Assembly: GCA_017466825.1 (NCBI GenBank)
Contig: JAFTTJ010000007.1
Span: forward strand, 1-44,069
Length of the DNA stretch: 44,069 nt
Direction of reading: 5' to 3'
Source: Clostridia bacterium
GTDB taxonomy: Bacteria > Bacillota > Clostridia > Christensenellales > Borkfalkiaceae
Part shown: in pieces, positions 33,074 through 41,521 of the stretch
Numbering within the stretch: the first letter of the stretch is position 1
How the letters are laid out: the number at the start of each line of letters is the position of its first letter
Made by a program: the position numbers and the translations under genes
Notes under the pieces: model-generated
The model's database searches: none
Seen by the model: only the letters and a program-made list of their open reading frames with translations
What the model was told of the DNA's origin: nothing

Positions 33074-34468
33074 CTAATAAATAAGCATGCTTTCGCCTGC
33101 GGGAATAACCACGGAAACGTCGCCTTGCATAAAAGATTTCTTTCCGTTTTGAATAACCGTGTTTTCGCCTTGAACGCTAACGGTTGCGCGGGCTTTAATA
33201 AGCGTAGAATTGTTGACGATAAAGTATGCTTTTTTGCCGTTTTCTTGCTTGAAAACGCCTATAAAAAGTTGAGTGTTCGTAGTAATTTTGGGTAACCTTT
33301 CGCCGTACTGACACCAATCGGGAAGCCATCCCGTATAAAGGGCGTCGTTGTCGGGCAAAACGCTTACGTCTACGCCGTCGAAACCGTTGTGGTAATCACC
33401 GATGGTGGCAACGCCCAAAAACTCGCTATTGAGCAATATGGGAGCAAAGGCTTGCATATCCGCTAAAAGTTCCTTTGCGTAATCGGCGTACATAGTAGGC
33501 TTGCCGTAGGCGTCGACGAGTCCGCAAATACCGCCCTTGCCGTATTCCCATTGCGACGGCGGATTATCCAAAAAGTCGTTGGGAAAAACGCCGGGGAAAA
33601 AGGTGAAACCTTCGTGCCCGTAGGCAAGCGTTATATTCATTTGCAACGCCATTTCGGCGCGGGTATTTAACCTAACTTCGTCGTCCCAATAGCCGACTTG
33701 AATATACTGATAGGACTTCATGCCCCTGTTTTTCTTTTTATAATCGGCAAAAATTGAGTTTAATTCGTATACACCGCGGTGCACGGAAGTGGGAATATGA
33801 CGCCACGCCCAACCAAAGGGATAGAAATCGGTAGTCAAATATTGCGGATGAACTAAATCGATGTATTTATCGATCAATAAGCGGTATCTGTTGAAACGGT
33901 TTTCCGACTTACACTCTAAATCGCCCGTCAAAACGCGGTAACCTTCGGCTTTTTCTCCGCCGAAAAGATGAGCGTCGCTAAAACAATAGTTTAAGTTGTT
34001 ATAATGAAATTCCTTATCGGGGTATTTTTCTAAAAAGAGTTTTTGAGCGTCGGCAATGCCTTCGATTGCGCCGTAGGCGCTTTCGTCCCCAAAATAAATA
34101 CCGCCGAAACTATCGTGTTTGCTAAGACTTGCAACCTGCCTTAAAAATTCTTCGCCGATAGCCTTTTTTTCTTCGTCCGTTCGACTAGCATAAGTAACGC
34201 CGTCTTTTACGTGATAACCGCCCGTTATAGCCAAATACTGCTCGTAAATACGTAGGCGCGGAAAGTAGTTTAAGCCCAATTCGTCGCAGATATTAAGGGC
34301 GTCTACTACGTAATTCCAACCGTAACTATCTTCAAAATGCCCAAAGACGTTATCTACGCCAACGTCTTTTAAAATTTGGTAAACCTCCTTAGTCAAACGA
34401 TTTTTATATTCGCCCTTTGGGGGATACGGCGGACAATATACCGCAGTAAAAAATCTATCTTTTTTCAT
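33074..34468 (-). CDS. Unidentified TIM-barrel-like protein, possible glycoside hydrolase
   Basis: A 464-residue protein without a signal peptide. I do not recognise its family. The first 350 residues look like a (beta/alpha)8 barrel, with repeated strand-end motifs: VDNVFGHFEDSYGW, GGIYFGDESAYG (a candidate acid/base Glu after a beta-strand), LTTDFYPFGW, QYIQVGYWDDE and EGFTFFPGVFP. The last 90 residues form a beta-sandwich typical of glycosidase C-termini (AYFIVNNSTLIKARATVSV). Its place between a DUF4838 lipoprotein and a GH38 alpha-mannosidase suggests a cytoplasmic glycosidase. It follows a strong hairpin, and AAGGAAT precedes its ATG. Function is inferred from context only. Confidence 0.7.
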   Translation of the reverse strand: MKKDRFFTAVYCPPYPPKGEYKNRLTKEVYQILKDVGVDNVFGHFEDSYGWNYVVDALNICDELGLNYFPRLRIYEQYLAITGGYHVKDGVTYASRTDEEKKAIGEEFLRQVASLSKHDSFGGIYFGDESAYGAIEGIADAQKLFLEKYPDKEFHYNNLNYCFSDAHLFGGEKAEGYRVLTGDLECKSENRFNRYRLLIDKYIDLVHPQYLTTDFYPFGWAWRHIPTSVHRGVYELNSIFADYKKKNRGMKSYQYIQVGYWDDEVRLNTRAEMALQMNITLAYGHEGFTFFPGVFPNDFLDNPPSQWEYGKGGICGLVDAYGKPTMYADYAKELLADMQAFAPILLNSEFLGVATIGDYHNGFDGVDVSVLPDNDALYTGWLPDWCQYGERLPKITTNTQLFIGVFKQENGKKAYFIVNNSTLIKARATVSVQGENTVIQNGKKSFMQGDVSVVIPAGESMLIY

Positions 34469-34520
34469 ATCTTATTCCTTATTCTAGCAAATTTTTTATA
34501 TAAAAGCAATAATAATTTTA

Positions 34521-34560
34521 AAACTTTTACGCCTTACTTTAAGGTAAGGCGTAAAAGTTT
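34521..34560 (-). terminator. Long hairpin overlapping the DUF4838 stop codon (terminator or attenuator)
   Basis: A perfect 17-base-pair stem, AAACTTTTACGCCTTAC (34521-34537) with 34544-34560, and a 6-base loop. Its 5' arm on the minus strand overlaps the first two bases of the TAA stop of the DUF4838 gene. The minus strand continues TTTAAAATTATTATT from within the stem end. It may end or reduce transcription of operon C before the two cytoplasmic enzyme genes. Confidence 0.7.
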
Positions 34561-36592
34561 AAATTAAATTGTACTTTTTCTTAATTTCGACAATAAGACG
34601 ATTTGCGCCTTCGCCGTAATGAGTTACACCGTACTTTTCAGCTTGAGAAATCCAGTCTTTTGCCATTGCAACGACGTCTTCTTTGGTCAATTCGACGTAA
34701 GAATTAGCGTTGTATAAGCGCATATAGGTAGGCGTAAGTTTAGCCTTTTCTAAACTTTGAACGTAAGTTTGGCGATCCGCTAGGCTTAAACTTTGGTTAG
34801 CCAAAGTCTTTTCGATAGCCTTATCGAACAAATCGCAAAGCCCGTTCATAAACGAATATTGCCAATAATTTGAACTGAAAATATCTAAAGAGTCCATAAT
34901 AACGCTCTTATCGGTAGACATTAAGGTGTATCTATCTTCAATTCTCTCGTGGAATTCCACCATATATTCGTAGGCGTCTTCACCGAAATAATAATACAAA
35001 AACTCGTTTCTTAAATCTTCAACGTCGGCAGTAATATCCCAACACAATTTTGAAAAGACGTAAGATTCTATCCATTGCTCGTAAATGCCGTTATCTTCAT
35101 AACAACCTTGCGCAAACTCGTATTCCGTGCCAACTTCCTTTAACAAAATTAAAGTATCTTTCATGGCTTGAATAGTTGGCAAATACCAAAAATATTCGGC
35201 GTAGTAAGCGTGATACGTCCACACCATCAAATTGTCGGTAAGTTTACCCCAATCGCTATAAACGCCACGGGTTTCTTCGTCTTGACGGTCGTCGTTGAGC
35301 GAATAGTACTGAATACCGTGTATGGGGGCGTAACGGATATATACGTTGTTTCTAGGAACGACGGTAGGACTGAGCGGATTGCCTTCTTTATCGATAGGCG
35401 CGAATTCGTTGTAAGAATACGCAAATATAACGAAGTTTATATTGCGGTTGATTTTTTCGGCTTTAAGCCACTCGTTTATTCCGTCCGAAACGCAATTGAT
35501 AAAGCGAATCATAAGACCGCTAGCCTTATACGTTTCGTTTGCATTTCTGCATGTTTCGCACGAGCACCCGTAAGTGCGGTCTTGCTGGCCGAACATAAAA
35601 AACTCGGCTTCTTCGTCCTGCAAAATCTTTTCCTTTAAGCCTTCGATAGCGAGTTTAACCGCCGAAATTGGGGCGGTAGACGCGCTTCCGTCTTCATTTA
35701 CTCCCGACGAGTAACAAAGGTCTAAAACTTCGTATCTTCCACCTACGTCGATATACATAGTAGCAGGATTATCGTCCGTACCCGTATGGGCGAAAACGGA
35801 CTTATAGGCATCCTTTATTACTATACTGCCCGGCTTATCGGGAAGGGTTTCGCCCGTTGCATAGTCGTTAGGATTTACGATATTAAACGACGTGTGCGAG
35901 GGCCCTAAATTAGCCCATTGCGTAGAACCGCCCATATAGTCGGGCATTTCGCAATAGTCGGTGTTGTATCGCATGTGAGCGGTATACTCTACGTCGTCGT
36001 GATCAACCGCCGTATTTAAGTAAGTCCTTTGCCTAAATAAGGGAACGTACGACTTGTCGTATTCCTTTAAAATGATAGAACTCGACTTAGGAACGTGAGT
36101 ATAATCGTAAGTTAAAAACTTAACGCCGAGAGTTTGCTCGATAAACTCAAACGCGCCGTACATAATACCGCGGTCGTTATAAGAATTTATAAATACTGAT
36201 TTACCATAGGTAAAGACGTAAAATCCGTCGGCGTTTAAGGTCTGTTCGCTCAAATCTATTTTTCCGTGCTCTTTTTCGGCAATTTCAAAAATAGACGTGT
36301 CGCCTAACGAAATATAAGTGCTTTCTTCGGTCAACTGCATTTGCGAATCTACGATATAATTTATAGTCTTGCCCGTAATTTGAGCAAAATAAGAACAAAT
36401 TTGCTTTGCAGAATATTCTTCCGTCTTGGTGTAGTTAGACGGAATTACTACTTCGTAAGGGGTTTGTTGAGCGAGCATATCGCAAATAACGGCAGGCTCT
36501 TTAAGGGTCTCTTCTTCGCCACAGCCGATAAATGCAAGGCATTGGCAAACGAGCAATAGGGATAAAATCAATGCAAAAATCTTTTTCTTCAT
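34559..36592 (-). CDS. DUF4838 lipoprotein, second paralogue (operon C)
   Basis: A 677-residue secreted lipoprotein (lipobox Cys24 in AFIGCGEE) of the DUF4838 family. The N-terminal domain (about 45-160) resembles that of GH67 alpha-glucuronidases, with SAKQICSYFAQITGK and a YISLGDTSIF strand. The family Cys cluster is Cys343-Ser-Cys345...Cys348 in DRTYGCSCETCRN. It occupies the same operon position as the first DUF4838 gene, 12 bases after the giant Ig/LamG-like gene. The two paralogues are clearly diverged; this one is about 40 residues longer, with an insertion around residues 240-300. Probably acts on glycan outside the cell; activity is not claimed. Confidence 0.85.
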   Translation of the reverse strand: MKKKIFALILSLLLVCQCLAFIGCGEEETLKEPAVICDMLAQQTPYEVVIPSNYTKTEEYSAKQICSYFAQITGKTINYIVDSQMQLTEESTYISLGDTSIFEIAEKEHGKIDLSEQTLNADGFYVFTYGKSVFINSYNDRGIMYGAFEFIEQTLGVKFLTYDYTHVPKSSSIILKEYDKSYVPLFRQRTYLNTAVDHDDVEYTAHMRYNTDYCEMPDYMGGSTQWANLGPSHTSFNIVNPNDYATGETLPDKPGSIVIKDAYKSVFAHTGTDDNPATMYIDVGGRYEVLDLCYSSGVNEDGSASTAPISAVKLAIEGLKEKILQDEEAEFFMFGQQDRTYGCSCETCRNANETYKASGLMIRFINCVSDGINEWLKAEKINRNINFVIFAYSYNEFAPIDKEGNPLSPTVVPRNNVYIRYAPIHGIQYYSLNDDRQDEETRGVYSDWGKLTDNLMVWTYHAYYAEYFWYLPTIQAMKDTLILLKEVGTEYEFAQGCYEDNGIYEQWIESYVFSKLCWDITADVEDLRNEFLYYYFGEDAYEYMVEFHERIEDRYTLMSTDKSVIMDSLDIFSSNYWQYSFMNGLCDLFDKAIEKTLANQSLSLADRQTYVQSLEKAKLTPTYMRLYNANSYVELTKEDVVAMAKDWISQAEKYGVTHYGEGANRLIVEIKKKYNLI

Positions 36593-36604
36593 TTTTCTAC
36601 CCCC

Positions 36605-39600
36605 TTATTTAACCTTAATTTTAAAGCGCTTGACGGCAAAGTTGCCGTTTTTGTCCATAGCGTAATAAGTTATGACGTATTCACCTTTTTCAAGAGTAAC
36701 CGTTTGCTCCATTCCCACTTCACGAGTGGTCATATCCGACTTTTCAATCCAAACTTTAACGGTGAGTTCGCCGTCTACGTTGTCGGTTGCGGTAGCCGAA
36801 AGAACTTTAACACTACCCCTATATTCTTCTTCGTATTCGCCGTTTACCTTAACGGTAGGCGCTACGTCGTCTGTTACGACTATTAAGTAGTTGGTATTGC
36901 TCTTGTTGCCCTTACTGTCTTTTACTTCGTAAGTAACGCGATAAATTCCGTATTCGTTCGCCGTAAACTCGAAGGCGTTAGCAGAAAGGTCTTTTGCTAA
37001 GAATTCGCCGTTTGGCGCAACTATAGACATGTTTACGTAAGCCTTTGAATCAAAGACGTCGTACGCGTACGCCTTAGGCACTTTAACTATGCTATCTTTT
37101 TGAGCCGAGCCTGCACCGAAAGCCGAGTCAAACGCAATCATAGGCGCTATTCTCTCGCCTTTTCCAAGGTGTATCGAAGTAAAGCCTTGATTTGAAACTC
37201 TGTTTAATACGAAATGCGCGCCGTTTACGCCCTTTACGTCAAAGCAAAGTTTAACCTTGCCCTTTTCAAAACCTTGGTATATAAGCCCGTTATTCCACAT
37301 GTCGATATCACCTATTTTTAAGGATTCACCGTTATATAGGCAGGCTTTTGCGCCTTCTACCACGAAGGAATAAGTATAGTATTCTCTACCGAAAAACTCA
37401 CCTACGTCAGTTTCGGAATAAACGTTTTTACTAGCCGTTACTTTGGCGTAGGTTTGCTTGCCGTTTATCCAAAGAGTGGGGCTAAGCCCAAGGTGTTTTA
37501 AGGTATAAACGAGTTCTTTGCCCATAACGTCGGTAAGAGTTGCGGTTATTTCACCGCTCGCAGTCATATCGGCAAAAACCGAAAACTGCATAAATAAATT
37601 AGTCGAAGAAATAACGTAAGGCATTTCAATTTTAGCCGTTTCTCCGCTCATGCGGAATGCCGTACCTATCTTGCTGGTAAAGATTTGATTTACGCCTTGC
37701 GAAGATTTAAATTGATTTGCAACGGGCTTTCCTTCAATAAATTCTTCAAGACAACGTATGGTAAAGGTCTTTACCAAAGTACTGCCTGCGTAATAACTTA
37801 TAACGCTATCCGCTTTTACTTCTATTTGTTGCCCTGCTTGTAAAACCTTAGTTTTACCTTGTCTTATAGTAATATCTACGTTGTTTATTGAAACGTCTTC
37901 CTTTGAATAATCGATAGCGACGTAGTTAGGCACGGTCACATAAGAGCCTGCGCAAACGCTGACGGTATCGTAAGTATCGACGAGTTCAAAATGCATAAAA
38001 TTGCAATCTACTTCTACGGGGAAATCAAAGGTTTGACTATAACCCATAGCGTCGGTAGCAATTACCGAAAGTCTGATTTCTTCACCCTTTTCGTCAATTT
38101 CAAAAGCGTCGCCGGGGTTAACTAAAATTTCGCTATCGCCCTTTTTGAACTTATACTCTAACGAAATATCCCCTATACCGCCGCCAAAAGACAGGTCGGG
38201 AACTTTCCACACGTCTAAAAGTTTAGCCGTTAACGTGGCGGAGGGCGAAGTTATTGCCACGGGCGATTGCAAAACGGTAAAATAACCTTTTACTTGCGCC
38301 GAGTAGCCGTAAGAATTGGTCGACGAACAAACGATAGCGTACTCGCCCGCTTGACTTGGAACGAAACTTCCGTCAAAGGCAATTTCGTCTTCCGAATCAC
38401 CGTTTATTTTATAAATTTTAGTTTGTACTGCATCCCCCATCAAAGCCTTGGGCAACGGATAAGCGTATCCGACTATTCCGTCTAACGCATTGTCAAAATC
38501 GTAACCGCTTAAAAGCAAGTTATCGTTTGCCGTTTTATAACTGTCTAGTCCTATTTTATCAAATTCGTAATTGCCGATTTTAGTAATAACTATATCACCG
38601 CTAGTACCCGTACTTTCAATACTTACGTATACTTCACCCGTGGTAAAGCCCTTAAAGTCGGCAAAACTGTCGGCAGGGTTATCTAAATCATAAACTAACT
38701 GTCCTTTTGCCGTAGTAACGGTATTTTCAGCGTTATTAAAATATACCGTCATTGGATCAAATACTAGCGTATGTGATGCCGTAAGGTGAAGTTGGGGATA
38801 GAACGAACAACCAAAGGGATAGGTCTTACCCGGCTCTGCGGTGTAATTGGACGAATCGCCTATGGCGTAACCGTTCCACTCCGCCTTTAACGCGGGTACT
38901 GACGCCGTGCCTTCTTCAATGGCGGCGGGCCTTTCTAAATAGAAGATTGACTCGCTCATAGTAAAGGAAACGGCTACTTTATTAGTACTGTCGTAAACGT
39001 CAGTCAAAACTACCCTAAGTCCGCGAAGGTCTGGTAAATACTCTGAATTTGCGTTCGTCGTAAACTCTATAATCGAAGACAAACTACCGTCCGCTAAATC
39101 GTTTAAGTTGATTACGGGTTTAAACGATACGGTAGAATTGTTTGCTTCCAACAAAAATTGTACGCCCGTACGAATATCCGTAGTCAAGTTTTCGGCAACG
39201 GGCTTACAGTCTTGTAAAAAACTTGCGTTTGACATGGTAAACAATGCTTGAGCCGAGTAGCCCGACGCTAAAACGCTAACAGTTTTTTCAACCTTTTCGC
39301 CACCGATTAAGGACGTGAGCTTTACCGTATACTCGCCTTCTTCGGTAGCGGTATAAGTCGAATCTACCGCCTTGACCTGTCCGCTAGGCGTGGTTATTTC
39401 CGCCTTGCAGGCGAATTTATAACCGTTACATATACCGTAACATTTATTGACGTCTATCGTAGAATAAACGCCTATATTATCGTTTAACGGGCTTACTATA
39501 CTCTTTTCACCCGTCAAGTCCATTTCACTATTTTCTTCTTGTGGCGGAGCGCTTTCTTCACCCGAGTTTCCGCTAAGTCCTACGATTAAGCAAACGCCCG

Positions 39601-39655
39601 CCGTTAAGACCGCAACAACCGCTATGATAACGAAAATAAGAATTTTCTTTTTCAT
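36605..39655 (-). CDS. Giant Ig-like/LamG-like exoprotein coupled to the transporter (operon C)
   Basis: A 1016-residue protein with an N-terminal hydrophobic segment (about residues 5-28) that could be a signal peptide or a membrane anchor, then an acidic linker. The rest follows the plan of the 995-residue protein of operon B: Ig-like, LamG-like sandwich, several Ig-like domains, second LamG-like sandwich (about 670-850) and two terminal Ig-like domains. The last reads DDVAPTVKV...TATDNVDGELTV. No catalytic motif, lipobox or sorting signal was recognised. Its ATG overlaps the stop of the MalG-type permease by one base (TAATG), so translation is directly coupled. Likely a surface glycan-binding partner of this importer (inference). 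Confidence 0.82.
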   Translation of the reverse strand: MKKKILIFVIIAVVAVLTAGVCLIVGLSGNSGEESAPPQEENSEMDLTGEKSIVSPLNDNIGVYSTIDVNKCYGICNGYKFACKAEITTPSGQVKAVDSTYTATEEGEYTVKLTSLIGGEKVEKTVSVLASGYSAQALFTMSNASFLQDCKPVAENLTTDIRTGVQFLLEANNSTVSFKPVINLNDLADGSLSSIIEFTTNANSEYLPDLRGLRVVLTDVYDSTNKVAVSFTMSESIFYLERPAAIEEGTASVPALKAEWNGYAIGDSSNYTAEPGKTYPFGCSFYPQLHLTASHTLVFDPMTVYFNNAENTVTTAKGQLVYDLDNPADSFADFKGFTTGEVYVSIESTGTSGDIVITKIGNYEFDKIGLDSYKTANDNLLLSGYDFDNALDGIVGYAYPLPKALMGDAVQTKIYKINGDSEDEIAFDGSFVPSQAGEYAIVCSSTNSYGYSAQVKGYFTVLQSPVAITSPSATLTAKLLDVWKVPDLSFGGGIGDISLEYKFKKGDSEILVNPGDAFEIDEKGEEIRLSVIATDAMGYSQTFDFPVEVDCNFMHFELVDTYDTVSVCAGSYVTVPNYVAIDYSKEDVSINNVDITIRQGKTKVLQAGQQIEVKADSVISYYAGSTLVKTFTIRCLEEFIEGKPVANQFKSSQGVNQIFTSKIGTAFRMSGETAKIEMPYVISSTNLFMQFSVFADMTASGEITATLTDVMGKELVYTLKHLGLSPTLWINGKQTYAKVTASKNVYSETDVGEFFGREYYTYSFVVEGAKACLYNGESLKIGDIDMWNNGLIYQGFEKGKVKLCFDVKGVNGAHFVLNRVSNQGFTSIHLGKGERIAPMIAFDSAFGAGSAQKDSIVKVPKAYAYDVFDSKAYVNMSIVAPNGEFLAKDLSANAFEFTANEYGIYRVTYEVKDSKGNKSNTNYLIVVTDDVAPTVKVNGEYEEEYRGSVKVLSATATDNVDGELTVKVWIEKSDMTTREVGMEQTVTLEKGEYVITYYAMDKNGNFAVKRFKIKVK

Positions 39656-40563
39656 TAACCTTTTAATCCTCCTACCGTAAATTTGGAAAGGATAAGTCCT
39701 TGCGACGCGCTATATAAAACTACGGTAGGGATAATAACCAAACTAAATCCCGCCATAATTTCGCCTATGGTCGCCTTATAAAGTTGCCTTGAAACACCTT
39801 GGAATTGATATAATCCGTAGGCAAGGTTGGGGGTATCGGGAAGCCAAATCATAAAGGTTTGGTAATCGTTCCACGATCCCAAGAAAGAGAGTACGAAAAT
39901 AACCGTTGCCGTAGGTAAAATCATAGGCAAAAACATTTTGAAAAACGCCGTAAAATCATTTCCGCCGTCTATAAACACGGCTTCGGCGTAGTCCCAAGGA
40001 AGGCTTTTAAACGCCCCGTAAAGCAATAGGAAGTTAGTACCCGAAAAACAGGTGGACGGGGACGTTATTATATGTAAAAACATATTATTGTAAACCCCGA
40101 GCGCATCCCTTACCATCATTGCCGACGGCAACGAGCCGATAATGGGAACTATCATTACGACTATACCGAGATTGTAGATAAAATTACTGCCAAAGAACTT
40201 ATATTTTGACAAGACGTACGCCATACAAGTAGTAAAAAATACGTTTATGAGCGACGAGCCGAGAGAATACAGCGTGCTAAACCCAAGCATATGGAAGACG
40301 TTGTAAATTACAAAATCGGTAATTCGTATTTGAAGTTTTTCAAACACACCCGAATAGTTTAAAAAGTAGAAATTTTCCGGCCAACCGAAGGAGTTGTTTA
40401 CGTATTCGATAGAGTTTTTAAACGACGTCAATATCATCCAGACGGGCAAGATTAAAAGGCTTATGCAGTAGACTATTAACACCACCAACATAATTGCGAT
40501 TAAAACTTTACTCACCACGTCTAAAACCCTAGGTTTTTGCTTTATTTTAATAGACTTTTCCAT
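39655..40563 (-). CDS. ABC sugar transporter permease, MalG type (operon C)
   Basis: A 302-residue CUT1-type permease with about six hydrophobic segments and a coupling motif of the form EAVFIDGGNDFTAFFKMFLP. It ends in VGGLKG. Both ends are coupled: its ATG overlaps the stop of the MalF-type gene and its stop overlaps the ATG of the giant exoprotein, each as TAATG. This ties membrane subunits and exoprotein to similar synthesis rates. No ATPase gene lies nearby. Confidence 0.9.
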   Translation of the reverse strand: MEKSIKIKQKPRVLDVVSKVLIAIMLVVLIVYCISLLILPVWMILTSFKNSIEYVNNSFGWPENFYFLNYSGVFEKLQIRITDFVIYNVFHMLGFSTLYSLGSSLINVFFTTCMAYVLSKYKFFGSNFIYNLGIVVMIVPIIGSLPSAMMVRDALGVYNNMFLHIITSPSTCFSGTNFLLLYGAFKSLPWDYAEAVFIDGGNDFTAFFKMFLPMILPTATVIFVLSFLGSWNDYQTFMIWLPDTPNLAYGLYQFQGVSRQLYKATIGEIMAGFSLVIIPTVVLYSASQGLILSKFTVGGLKG

Positions 40564-41510
40564 TATTGCACCTCCGTAGACGGTCCGTATTTTTCAAGTA
40601 AATGACGGACTAAAATTACGACGGGCGCAACGATTAGCGTCATGAGCAAACCGCCCGCAGCAAGCATGGGATAAGTCGTTTCGTTGGCATTTTTAACCAA
40701 TTTTGCATAATAATAACCCATATTATGTACGTAGTCTGGGGCGTTTGTTTCGTAAAAGGCAAGTATAGTACCCGCTTCGGTAAATATACCTGCAAGCCCC
40801 GTTATAAGGAAGGTTGAAAGGGTGGGGAAAATAAGAGGTAAAATTATATAAAACATTTCCTGAAACATATTGGAAACGCCGTCTAATTGAGCGCTTTCGA
40901 TAACTTCTGACGAAATTTCCTTCATGGCGTTGGGATAGACTATCAAACTCGTGCCGAAAGATATCCAAATGCCGTAAAATATAGTCGTCGCAAAGGCGGT
41001 TTTTTCGTTATAAAGTAAATCTATAGGCATACCGCTTTTATCGTCTATAAATATTTTCAGATGCGAAAAAAGCATTGAAAGGGGGGCGTCCGGACCGGAA
41101 ATAAAGTTGACGAAGAGCATACAGATAACGAACCCCGAAATGATTTGGGGCAGCATTACCACTATTCTAATAGCCTTGTGCATAAAGCATTGTTTAAAGA
41201 GCATGTACGAAAAAATCAGATAAAGTGGCATACAAATGACCAAATTGATCAAGTACATTCTGATTGAATTATACATACTCATACCGATAACGTTTCCCGT
41301 TTCAGTCAAGCCTTTTATGAAGGTTATAAAGTTGTCGAAATAGGCAAATTCCCACGTTCCGTCAAGTTTCACGTTAAAAAACGCCATACGGATTGAGTTT
41401 AAATTTACGAAGACGTAAAATATTAAAAACAATATGAGCGGATAGGAAATAAGGCTCAATATGAACAAAGTTCTAACTTTGTTGTGTGAAGACGCTTTCT
41501 TTCGTTGCAT
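40563..41510 (-). CDS. ABC sugar transporter permease, MalF type (operon C)
   Basis: A 315-residue CUT1-type permease with about six hydrophobic segments. The coupling motif is ESAQLDGVSNMFQEMFYIILP, and the C-terminus EKYGPSTE matches other MalF-type ends here. It lies 11 bases after the binding-protein stop with AAGGTGG before the ATG, so there is no hairpin between them, unlike in operon B. The substrate is not evident. Confidence 0.9.
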   Translation of the reverse strand: MQRKKASSHNKVRTLFILSLISYPLILFLIFYVFVNLNSIRMAFFNVKLDGTWEFAYFDNFITFIKGLTETGNVIGMSMYNSIRMYLINLVICMPLYLIFSYMLFKQCFMHKAIRIVVMLPQIISGFVICMLFVNFISGPDAPLSMLFSHLKIFIDDKSGMPIDLLYNEKTAFATTIFYGIWISFGTSLIVYPNAMKEISSEVIESAQLDGVSNMFQEMFYIILPLIFPTLSTFLITGLAGIFTEAGTILAFYETNAPDYVHNMGYYYAKLVKNANETTYPMLAAGGLLMTLIVAPVVILVRHLLEKYGPSTEVQ

Positions 41511-41521
41511 AGGTTACCACC

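Noticed and set aside
34481-34509. A promoter-like TTGCTT, 17-base spacer, TAGAAT before the 464-aa gene.
   Set aside because: Transcription would start only about 6 bases before the ATG, leaving the ribosome site AAGGAAT outside the RNA. Read-through from operon C is simpler.
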